Shown in pieces: positions 10,661 to 17,804 of a DNA stretch of 64,000 bases. This stretch comes from Saccharopolyspora flava (GTDB lineage: Bacteria > Actinomycetota > Actinomycetes > Mycobacteriales > Pseudonocardiaceae). The stretch spans positions 62,001 through 126,000 of the forward strand of contig NZ_FOZX01000007.1 in assembly GCF_900116135.1 (NCBI RefSeq), given 5' to 3'. The notes beneath the pieces were generated by a model that was not told the DNA's origin, made no database searches, and saw only the letters and a list, made by a program, of their open reading frames with translations. A program made the position numbers and the translations under genes. Numbering within the stretch: position 1 is the first letter of the stretch; every line of letters begins with the position of its first letter.

Positions 10661-11823
10661 TGCGGCACATCACCGTGGTCGGCGCCTCGCTGGCCGGCCT
10701 GTCGGCGATCCGCGCCCTGCGCGAGCAGGGCTTCGACGGCCGGATCACGGCCGTCGGCGACGAGGTGCACGCGCCCTACGACCGGCCGCCGCTGTCCAAG
10801 GAGTTCCTCGCCGGGACCGCGAGCGAGGACGACATCCGGCTCACCGACTCCGACGACGACGCGCTGGAGGTCGACTGGCTGCTCGGCCGGTCCGCCGCGG
10901 CGCTGGACACCGCCGACCGCGCGGTCGTGCTCGCCGACGGCACGCGCATCGGCACCGACGGCGTCGTGCTGGCCACCGGAGCCCGGGCCCGCACCCTGCC
11001 CGGCGGTCACCTGACCGGGGTGCACGTGCTGCGCGGCCTCGACGACGCGCTCGCGCTGCGCGCCGACCTCGTGCCCGGGGCGCGCGTGGTGATCGTCGGC
11101 GCGGGGTTCATCGGGGCCGAGGTCGCCTCGACCGCCGTCGGCCTCGGGTGCGAGGTGGACGTGGTCGACAACGGGCCGGTCCCGCTGCGGCGGGCGCTCG
11201 GCGCGGAGATGGGCGAGATCTGCGGGCGGCTGCACGCCCGCAACGGCGTCCGGGTGCACCCGCTGGCCGGCGTCGCCGAGCTCGTGGGCACCGCGCGGAT
11301 CACCGCGGTGAAGCTGGCCGACGGGCGCGAACTGCCCGCCGACGTCGTCGTGGTCGGCATCGGCGCGGAACCCAACACCGAGTGGCTGTCCGGATCCGGC
11401 CTCGACGTGGAGCACGGCGTGCGCACCGACGCCGACGGCCGGACCGCGCTGCCGGAAGTCGTCGCGGCGGGCGACTGCGCCCACTCCTACCGCGACTACA
11501 CCGCGCGCCCGATGCGGCTGGAGCACTGGACCAACGCCCTGCAGCAACCGGCCGCGGCCGCTGCGGCGCTGCTCGGCCGCGAGCACTCCGCGCCCGCGCA
11601 CCACGCGGTGCCCTACTTCTGGTCCGACCAGTACGGGCACAAGATCCAGTTCGCCGGTCACCGCACCGAGGACTGCACCGTCCAGATCGAGGAGGGCGAC
11701 CCGGAAACCGGCGACTTCCTCGCCCTCTACCTCGACGCCGCCGAAGAACCCGTCGGAGTCCTGGCCGTGGACCGGGCCCGCCCGTTCGGCCAGTGGCGCC
11801 GGAAGTTGGCCAAGCGCTTGTAG
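10660..11823 (+). CDS. FAD-dependent ferredoxin reductase (oxygenase-coupled type)
   Basis: This 387-residue NAD(P)H:ferredoxin reductase would feed electrons to the Rieske ferredoxin. The FAD motif is at the N-terminus (VVGASLAGLSAIRALREQG), followed by the PYDRPPLSKEFL signature of this reductase family. The NAD(P)H motif is VVIVGAGFIGAEVAS near residue 145, and the second FAD segment is VVAAGDCAHSY. The C-terminal reductase domain has YFWSDQYGHKIQFAG. The ATG shares a base with the preceding TGA. The family is that of rhodocoxin and putidaredoxin reductases. The convergent GntR gene ends nine bases away. Confidence 0.93.
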   Translation: MRHITVVGASLAGLSAIRALREQGFDGRITAVGDEVHAPYDRPPLSKEFLAGTASEDDIRLTDSDDDALEVDWLLGRSAAALDTADRAVVLADGTRIGTDGVVLATGARARTLPGGHLTGVHVLRGLDDALALRADLVPGARVVIVGAGFIGAEVASTAVGLGCEVDVVDNGPVPLRRALGAEMGEICGRLHARNGVRVHPLAGVAELVGTARITAVKLADGRELPADVVVVGIGAEPNTEWLSGSGLDVEHGVRTDADGRTALPEVVAAGDCAHSYRDYTARPMRLEHWTNALQQPAAAAAALLGREHSAPAHHAVPYFWSDQYGHKIQFAGHRTEDCTVQIEEGDPETGDFLALYLDAAEEPVGVLAVDRARPFGQWRRKLAKRL

Positions 11824-11831
11824 GCAGCGGC

Positions 11832-12491
11832 TCAGACCAGGGAGCGCATCGCCTTGTCGAAGTTCAGGACGTGCTCCCTGGCGAGCTGCTCGGCCTTGTC
11901 GGGTTGCTGCGCGGCGATGGCGCGCAGCAACGCCGAGTGCTCCATGACGTGGCTGTCGAAGTCCTGCATCCGGTCGAGGAACACGCAGAAGATCCGGGTG
12001 GCGAGGTTGTCGTAGCGGATCAGCGTGTCCTCGAGGTGCGGGTTGCCCGCGACGCGGTAGATCGTGCGGTGCACGTGCAGGTCCCAGCGCATGATCTCGT
12101 CGCGCTCCATCGAGCGGAGGTCCACGCCGTCGAGGTGGTCGACGAGCTCGCCGATCTCCTCCAGCTCCGCCTCCCCGGCGACCTCGGCGGCGCGCCGGGC
12201 GGCCAGCGGCTCCAGGTTCATCCGGATGTCGGAGATGTAGGCGAGGTCGGTGATGTCCACGGCCGTGGCGAACGTGCCGCGACGCGGGTAGGACACGACC
12301 AGCCGGTCGATCTCCAGGCGCTTGAGGGCCTCGCGCACGGGGGTGCGGCCGATGTCGAGCGAGCGGGCCAGCGCCGCGTCGTCGATGGCGGTCATCGGCG
12401 GGATGTCCAGCATGATCAGCCGGTCCCGGATGGCCAGGTAGGCCTTCTCGGCCATCGACAGGGCCGGTTGCTCCTCGCTCGCAGTCATCAT
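11832..12491 (-). CDS. GntR/FCD-family transcriptional regulator, probable repressor of the betaine island
   Basis: This 219-residue regulator has an N-terminal winged helix (AYLAIRDRLIMLDIPPMTAI, then IGRTPVREALKRLE as recognition region). Its C-terminal all-helical FCD domain has the usual metal/ligand histidines: DLHVHRTIY, EHSALLRAI and REHVLNF. FCD regulators usually bind a small acid or amine and repress until induced. The gene's own promoter region and three betaine-pathway promoters carry related palindromes, so autoregulation and control of sox, dmg and the transporter are likely. Two adjacent ATGs exist; the first has GAGG upstream. The inducer (betaine, dimethylglycine or sarcosine) is unknown. 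Confidence 0.9.
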   Translation of the reverse strand: MMTASEEQPALSMAEKAYLAIRDRLIMLDIPPMTAIDDAALARSLDIGRTPVREALKRLEIDRLVVSYPRRGTFATAVDITDLAYISDIRMNLEPLAARRAAEVAGEAELEEIGELVDHLDGVDLRSMERDEIMRWDLHVHRTIYRVAGNPHLEDTLIRYDNLATRIFCVFLDRMQDFDSHVMEHSALLRAIAAQQPDKAEQLAREHVLNFDKAMRSLV

Positions 12492-12533
12492 CGCCTCGAC
12501 TTCGGCAGAACGCGGTTCTGGCGCATCGCAATT

Positions 12534-12552
12534 CTGGTACATCAGTAGTATA
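12534..12552 (-). promoter_or_regulatory. GntR gene promoter with weaker operator (site 4)
   Basis: Plus-strand CTGGTACATCAG (12534-12545) matches the CTGATATATCAG palindrome at 10 of 12 positions. On the minus strand a TATACT -10 box (12547-12552) lies one base away, so the operator would overlap the start of regulator transcription. The spacing differs from sites 1-3, which is common for an autoregulated gene. No convincing -35 box was seen. Confidence 0.55.
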
Positions 12553-12729
12553 GCAGAAAGCGGTCCGGAAAAGTTCGAATGATCCGGGTTATGCGATTGA
12601 AACCATTGCGCATCGTGATTTCCCGGTGTTCGACAGCGCGATTCGGCGATCCGCGCGTGGCGCTTCCCGCCTCGCCTGCGACCGCGGCGATACCGTCGCG
12701 TGGGAGCTGCGACGAGCGGAGGTGGCGAG

Positions 12730-13656
12730 ATGGATGAGCGACGGCTGGGCACCGGCGGACCGGCGCTGTCGGTGATCGGCTTGGGCTGCAACAACTTCGG
12801 GATGAAGCTGGAGCTGGAGGATTCGCGCGCGGTGCTCGAGGCCGCGCTGGAGGCCGGGATCACGCACCTGGACACCGCCGAGATGTACGGCGGCGGCCGG
12901 TCCGAGGAGATCATCGGCGAATGCCTCGGTTCCCGGCGCGATGACGTGGTGATCGCGACGAAATTCACGCCCCGGCCCAAGGACGAGACCTACCGGCCGG
13001 GCGCGCTGGCCGAGCGGATTCGCGAGGCGTGCGAAGGAAGTCTGCGGCGGTTGCGCACCGATCGCATCGACGTCTACTACCAGCACTACCCGGACGCCGA
13101 GGCGCCCGAGGACGAGGCGCTGGAAGCGCTCGACGAGCTGGTGCGGGCCGGGAAGGTGCTGCACGTGGCGTCGTCCAACGTCTCGGCGCAGCAGATCGCG
13201 CGCTCGCAGGAGATCTCGCAGGAGCGGTCGTGGACGCGGTTCACCGGCACGCAGATCGAGTGGAACCTGCTCCACCGCGAGGTGGAGGCCGAGGTCGTGC
13301 CGGCCGCGCGGCGCAACGGCCTCGGGGTCGTGCCGTACTTCCCGCTGGCCTCCGGCCTGCTGACCGGGAAGTACCGCAAGGGCGCGGCCTTCCCGGAGGG
13401 CAGCCGGTTCGACAAGCTGAGCGCGCTGGCCGACCGGGTCGTCAGCGACGAGAACTTCGACGCGGTCGAACGCCTCACGGCCTTCGCCGAAGAGCGCGGT
13501 CACACGATCCTCGAACTCGCGGTGGCGTGGCTGCTCGCGCAGCGGGACGTCACCTCGGTGATCACCGGCGCCACCAGCCCGGACCAGGTCCGCGCCAACG
13601 TCGCCGCGGCGGGGTGGCACCTCAGCGCTGACGACCTCGCCGCGCTCCCGGCCTGA
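12730..13656 (+). CDS. Aldo/keto reductase family oxidoreductase
   Basis: This 308-residue NAD(P)H-dependent reductase has the usual tetrad: Asp and Tyr in HLDTAEMYGGGRSEE, Lys in VVIATKF and His in YYQHYPD. It is a single TIM-barrel domain ending with a GATSPDQV cofactor segment. The ATG at 12730 has GGAGG (12718-12722) seven bases upstream; an in-frame GTG at 12700 lacks such a site. It is a lone gene, divergent from the GntR regulator across a 238-bp gap, and its substrate cannot be read from sequence. Confidence 0.9.
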   Translation: MDERRLGTGGPALSVIGLGCNNFGMKLELEDSRAVLEAALEAGITHLDTAEMYGGGRSEEIIGECLGSRRDDVVIATKFTPRPKDETYRPGALAERIREACEGSLRRLRTDRIDVYYQHYPDAEAPEDEALEALDELVRAGKVLHVASSNVSAQQIARSQEISQERSWTRFTGTQIEWNLLHREVEAEVVPAARRNGLGVVPYFPLASGLLTGKYRKGAAFPEGSRFDKLSALADRVVSDENFDAVERLTAFAEERGHTILELAVAWLLAQRDVTSVITGATSPDQVRANVAAAGWHLSADDLAALPA

Positions 13657-13693
13657 GGTCCGGAATCGCGGGGGTTTCGAGGGGAACCGCTCC

Positions 13694-14287
13694 TCACGCG
13701 CTCGCGATGGAGATCCAGGCGAGGGCCTGCTCCGCGGCCGTGGCGGCGCGCTCGTCGGTGTCGGATTCGCTCCAGGCGACCAGGGCGGCGACGGTCGCGG
13801 CCTGGTAGCCGCTGGCCAGGGCCATCGCGGCGGCCCGGGGCATGCCGGGGGTGCGGCCGGCGATGAACTCGGCGAGCTCCTCGATCCACGGGCGGTAGGC
13901 GGTGGGCGCGGTGCCGGCGAGCTCGGGTTCGGTGCACACCAGGCGAATCCAGTCCGGACCTGCCGGCGACATCGGATCGTCCGACATGGACGCGACGATC
14001 GCGCGGCGCACGGCGTCGTCGACCGGCACGTCGCCCGGCGTCTGCTCCAGCGCCTCGCGGAGCCGCCGGGTGGCGGTCGGCACGCCGACCCATGCGATGT
14101 CGGACTTGCGTGCGAAGTGGCGGACCAGCGTGCGGACGCTGACGCCGGTGGCCTCGGCGATGTCCTTCCACCCGACGGCGGCGTAGCCGCGCTCGCTCCA
14201 CAGGCGGAACGTCGCGGCCGCGATGGCGGGGGGATCGAGCACGGTCGGGCGTCCGCGCTGCGGCGCGGGGGCGTCGCTGGGGGTCAC
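13694..14287 (-). CDS. TetR-family transcriptional regulator
   Basis: This 197-residue repressor has an N-terminal helix-turn-helix (AIAAATFRLWSERGYAAVGWKD, then ATGVSVRTLVRHFARKSD) and an unrelated helical ligand domain with YRPWIEELAEF. It starts at a GTG. It is divergent from the old-yellow-enzyme gene, and a palindrome of suitable shape lies in the shared 115-bp gap, so it probably controls that enzyme and itself. Confidence 0.9.
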   Translation of the reverse strand: MTPSDAPAPQRGRPTVLDPPAIAAATFRLWSERGYAAVGWKDIAEATGVSVRTLVRHFARKSDIAWVGVPTATRRLREALEQTPGDVPVDDAVRRAIVASMSDDPMSPAGPDWIRLVCTEPELAGTAPTAYRPWIEELAEFIAGRTPGMPRAAAMALASGYQAATVAALVAWSESDTDERAATAAEQALAWISIASA

Positions 14288-14337
14288 GCGCCCGAGCCTA
14301 GTCGATCCCGATGCTGGTCAACGCCCAGCCCGACAAT

Positions 14338-14358
14338 TTTTGGCCAGTAGCGCCAAAA
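14338..14358. promoter_or_regulatory. Probable TetR operator
   Basis: TTTTGGC (14338-14344) and GCCAAAA (14352-14358) are perfect 7-bp inverted arms around a 7-base spacer. The site lies between the divergent TetR and NADH:flavin oxidoreductase genes. The spacing suits a TetR dimer, and the oxidoreductase ATG is 45 bases downstream. Confidence 0.6.
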
Positions 14359-14402
14359 CTCTGGTAGCGTCACCTCGCGCAACGCCGCGGGAGGAGAATG
14401 CG

Positions 14403-15590
14403 ATGCGCGACAAGGCCGTTCCCGACGTCCTCGCCCCTGCGAAGCTCGGCCCGGTGCGACTGCGCAACCGGATCCTCAAGGCCGCGACCTACGAGAAGCG
14501 CGCGCGGCGAGGCCTGGTCACCGACGAGCTCATCGACTTCCACGTCCGGCACGCCGCCGGGGGAGTGGGCATGACCACCGTCGCCTACTGCGCGGTGTCG
14601 CCCGAGGGGCGCACCGACGGCCACCAGATCGTGTGGCGCGACGAGGCGGTGCCGGGACTGCGGCGGCTGACCGAGGCCGTGCACGCCGAGGGCGCGGCGA
14701 TCTCCGCTCAGGTCGGCCACGCCGGGCCGGTCGCCGACTCCACCAAGACGAAGCTGCCCGCGCTCGGTCCGAGCCGGTCGCTGAGCCTGCAATCGCTGCG
14801 GCAGGTCAAACCCGCCACCCTCGCCGACATCGACCGGGTCGTGCAGGCGCACGGCGACGCCGCGAAGATGGCCGTGGAAACCGGTTTCGACGCGGTCGAA
14901 GTCCACTTGGGACACAACTACCTGACGAGCTCGTTCCTGAGCCCCAAGCTCAACAAGCGCACCGACGACTACGGCGGCGACCTCGCCAACCGCGCCAGGC
15001 TCGCGCTGCGGGTGATGCGCGCGGTCCGGGAAGCCGTGGGCGACCGGATCGCGATCCTGGCCAAGCTCAACATGGATGACGGTGTGCCGGGCGGGTTCTG
15101 GCTCGACGAGGCGATCACCGTGGCGCGGTGGCTGGAGGCCGAGGGCACGGTCGACGCCCTGGAGATGACCGCGGGCAGCTCGCTGCTCAACCCGATGTAC
15201 CTGTTCAAGGGCGACGCCCCGGTCCGCGAGTTCGCGGAGGTGATGCGGGAACCGATCCGCACCGGCGTCAAGCTCGTCGGTGGCCGGTTCCTCCGCGAAT
15301 ACCCGTACCAGGACGGCTATCTCCTCGACGACGCGCGTCAGATCCGCGCCGCCATGGACCTCCCGATGATCCTGCTCGGCGGGATCACCCACCGCGAGAT
15401 CATGGACCGCGCCATGCAGGAGGGCTTCCAGTACGTCGCGATGGGCCGAGCCCTCCTCCGGGAACCCGACCTCGTCAACCGCATCGCCGCCGATTCCGCG
15501 ACCCGCTCCCTCTGCAACCACAACAACCGCTGCATGGTCACGATCTTCACCGGCTCCCGCTGCGTCCTCGCCCCCGAAACCCCCTCCTGA
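14403..15590 (+). CDS. NADH:flavin oxidoreductase, old-yellow-enzyme family
   Basis: This 395-residue FMN enzyme of the 2,4-dienoyl-CoA-reductase/OYE group reduces activated double bonds. It has the N-terminal LGPVRLRNRILKAAT segment, QVGHAGPVAD, VEVHLGHNYLTSSFLSP with TDDYGGDLANRAR (FMN and phosphate binding), and GGITHREIMDRAMQEGFQYVAMGRALLREPDL near the end. There is no C-terminal iron-sulfur/FAD domain, so it is the short form. The ATG follows a GGAGGAGA site. It is probably regulated by the divergent TetR. The true substrate is unknown. Confidence 0.9.
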   Translation: MRDKAVPDVLAPAKLGPVRLRNRILKAATYEKRARRGLVTDELIDFHVRHAAGGVGMTTVAYCAVSPEGRTDGHQIVWRDEAVPGLRRLTEAVHAEGAAISAQVGHAGPVADSTKTKLPALGPSRSLSLQSLRQVKPATLADIDRVVQAHGDAAKMAVETGFDAVEVHLGHNYLTSSFLSPKLNKRTDDYGGDLANRARLALRVMRAVREAVGDRIAILAKLNMDDGVPGGFWLDEAITVARWLEAEGTVDALEMTAGSSLLNPMYLFKGDAPVREFAEVMREPIRTGVKLVGGRFLREYPYQDGYLLDDARQIRAAMDLPMILLGGITHREIMDRAMQEGFQYVAMGRALLREPDLVNRIAADSATRSLCNHNNRCMVTIFTGSRCVLAPETPS

Positions 15591-15638
15591 CTCCCGAAAA
15601 CCCCACCCTCACCCGACCAGGTGGACTTCCTCAAGGCG

Positions 15639-15700
15639 AATACCGCAGGTTTTGACCCGACGAATACCGCAGGTTTTGACCGGTCGAAACCTGCGGTATT
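15639..15700. terminator. Direct plus inverted repeat forming a hairpin between convergent genes
   Basis: AATACCGCAGGTTTT occurs at 15639-15653 and 15663-15677. AAACCTGCGGTATT at 15687-15700 is the exact reverse complement of the first 14 bases. Copies two and three form a 14-bp stem with a 10-base loop, or copy one can pair instead. It sits between the ends of the oxidoreductase and enoyl-CoA-hydratase-like genes, so it can terminate both. The two alternative left arms are unusual for a plain terminator. Confidence 0.7.
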
Positions 15701-15740
15701 TGACCCGATGAAAACCGGGGTGGTCGACCGGTTGGTGGGG

Positions 15741-16541
15741 TCAGTGGCCTTGGTAGGTGGCGGGGCGTTTGGTGAGGAGGGCGTTCATGGCTTCCGCGTG
15801 GTCCTCGGTGTGGTGGGAGAGGGCCTGCATGGTGGCGGAGAGTTCGAGGACGTGGCGGAGGTCGTTGGTGCGCGACTCCTTGAGCAGGCGCTTGGCCATG
15901 CGGGTGGCGTGCGGCGGGTTCTTGGCGATCCGGGCCGCGAGGGCGTTCGCCTCGGTGAGCAGGTCCTCGGGTTCCACGACGTGGGCGACCATGCCCCACT
16001 CCAGGGCCTTCCGGGCGTCGACGCGGTCGCCGGTGAGGGCCATCTCGGCGGCCTTCTGCGGGCCGATGGCCTGGGTGAGGAACCAGGCGCCGCCGTCGCC
16101 GGGGATGATGCCCAGCTGCACGAAGGACTCGGCGAACCAGGCCTGCGTGGAGGCCACCCGCAGGTCGCACATCATGGCCAGGTCGCAGCCCGCGCCGACG
16201 GCGGGCCCGTTGACGGCGGCGACCATCGGCACCTCGCACTCGGTCAGCGCCAGCGGGATGCGCTGGATGCCGTCGCGGTAGCCGTTGCGCATCTCCCACG
16301 GGCTGCCGCTGAACATCCCGGCCTTCTCGCGCATGTCGTTGACGTTGCCGCCCGCGGAGAACGCCTTGCCCGCGCCGGTCAGCACCACGCACCGCACGTC
16401 CAGGTCCTGCTGAACCCGGCGGGCGTGGGTCTCGAACGCCTCGATCACGTCCGCGCCGGAGATCGGGTTGCGCTGGTCGGGCAGGTTGATCGTCCAGGTC
16501 TCCACGTGATCGGCGCGCTCGACCAGCAGCACATCGGACAT
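15741..16541 (-). CDS. Enoyl-CoA hydratase/isomerase (crotonase) family protein
   Basis: This 266-residue crotonase-fold protein binds acyl-CoA through the oxyanion-hole segments SAGGNVNDM and NGPAVGAGCDLAMMCDL. The usual two hydratase glutamates are not where expected: the first position is Asp (GAGCDLAMM), and the second falls in AESFVQLGIIPGDGG, where Phe replaces the Glu of PEI/L LG. It may therefore be an isomerase or another crotonase variant and not a hydratase. It is divergent from the acyl-CoA dehydrogenase/CoA-transferase operon and probably works in the same acyl-CoA route. Confidence 0.88.
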   Translation of the reverse strand: MSDVLLVERADHVETWTINLPDQRNPISGADVIEAFETHARRVQQDLDVRCVVLTGAGKAFSAGGNVNDMREKAGMFSGSPWEMRNGYRDGIQRIPLALTECEVPMVAAVNGPAVGAGCDLAMMCDLRVASTQAWFAESFVQLGIIPGDGGAWFLTQAIGPQKAAEMALTGDRVDARKALEWGMVAHVVEPEDLLTEANALAARIAKNPPHATRMAKRLLKESRTNDLRHVLELSATMQALSHHTEDHAEAMNALLTKRPATYQGH

Positions 16542-16685
16542 GAGTGGCGTTTCCTCCCCGCCGTGCGGACTCGGTTCGGCGACACCCTACGTGCGCGGAC
16601 GCGTCCCGGTCACCAGGAAGGTCCGTTGACCGGGAACGTGCGCACGGGTTACGTGGGAGGAACCCGTCGGAGTGCAGGAGGGTCG

Positions 16686-17804
16686 ATGCCGTCGCTGATG
16701 CCGCCACCGGTCCAGGAGGACGCGGCGCTGCTGTCGCTGCGCCGGCAGGTGCGGGAGTTCCTCGCCGAGCAGGTCGGTTCCGGCGGGTTCACGCCGACGG
16801 TGGACAGCTGGCTCAGCGGCTGGGACCTGGACTTCACCCGCGCGCTGGCCCGCCGCGGCTGGCTCGGGATGACGGTGCCCGAGGAGTACGGCGGGCACGG
16901 CCGCACGTTCCTGGAGCGCTTCGTGGTCACCGAGGAGCTCCTGGCCGCCGGGGCGCCGGTCGCCGCGCACTGGATCGCCGACCGCCAGGTCGCGCCGAAC
17001 CTGCTGCGCTTCGGCAGCGAGGCCCTCAAGCGCGAGTACCTGCCGCGCATCGTCGCCGGCGAGGCGTTCTTCGCGATCGGGATGAGCGAACCGGATTCGG
17101 GCTCGGACCTGGCCAGCGTGCGCACCCGCGCCGAGCGCGACGACGGCGGCTGGCGGGTGACCGGCACGAAGCTGTGGACCTCGGGTGCGCACGTCGCCGA
17201 CGCCTTCATCGTCCTGGCCCGCACCTCCCCGCCGGGCGAGGACCGGCACGGCGGGCTGAGCCAGCTGCTGGTGCGACTGGACTCGCCGGGGCTGACGGTC
17301 CGCCCGGTGATCTCGGCCAACGGCGCGCACCACTTCAACGAGGTGCACCTGGACGGCGTGCTCGTGCCCGACGACCACGTGGTCGGCGAGATCGGGGACG
17401 GGTGGCGGCAGGTCACCTCGGAGCTGTCGTTCGAGCGGTCCGGGCCGGAGCGGTTCCTGTCGACCTACCAGCTGGCGCGTTCCCTGCTGGGGAGCCTGGA
17501 TCCGGCCGAGGCGGGCCGGATCACCGGCAGGCTCGCCGGACTGCACCAGATGTCGCTGTCGGTCGCGGCGGCCCTGCAGCGCGGCGAGCGCGCCGACGTG
17601 CCCGCCGCGCTGGTGAAGGTGCTCGGCACGACCCTGGAGGGCGATCTCGCAGAGATCGCCGACCTGGACACGCTTGCCGGTGCCGACGGCGAGCTCGCCG
17701 ATCTGACCCGCCGGGCCGTGCAGCAGCGGCCGGGGTTCACGTTGCGCGGCGGGACGAACGAGATCCTGCGCGGCGTCATCGCACGCGGATTGGGGATGCG
17801 CTGA
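16686..17804 (+). CDS. Acyl-CoA dehydrogenase, large-type subunit
   Basis: This 372-residue FAD-dependent acyl-CoA dehydrogenase introduces a 2,3 double bond into an acyl-CoA. Helical N-domain, middle beta domain with GMSEPDSGSDLASVRT and GTKLWTSGAH, and a C-terminal helical domain ending LRGGTNEILRGVIARGLGMR are all present. The ATG has AGGAGGG just upstream. The next gene encodes a second, divergent dehydrogenase-like chain that overlaps by one base, which suggests a heteromeric enzyme as in steroid side-chain FadE pairs. Substrate unknown. Confidence 0.92.
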   Translation: MPSLMPPPVQEDAALLSLRRQVREFLAEQVGSGGFTPTVDSWLSGWDLDFTRALARRGWLGMTVPEEYGGHGRTFLERFVVTEELLAAGAPVAAHWIADRQVAPNLLRFGSEALKREYLPRIVAGEAFFAIGMSEPDSGSDLASVRTRAERDDGGWRVTGTKLWTSGAHVADAFIVLARTSPPGEDRHGGLSQLLVRLDSPGLTVRPVISANGAHHFNEVHLDGVLVPDDHVVGEIGDGWRQVTSELSFERSGPERFLSTYQLARSLLGSLDPAEAGRITGRLAGLHQMSLSVAAALQRGERADVPAALVKVLGTTLEGDLAEIADLDTLAGADGELADLTRRAVQQRPGFTLRGGTNEILRGVIARGLGMR

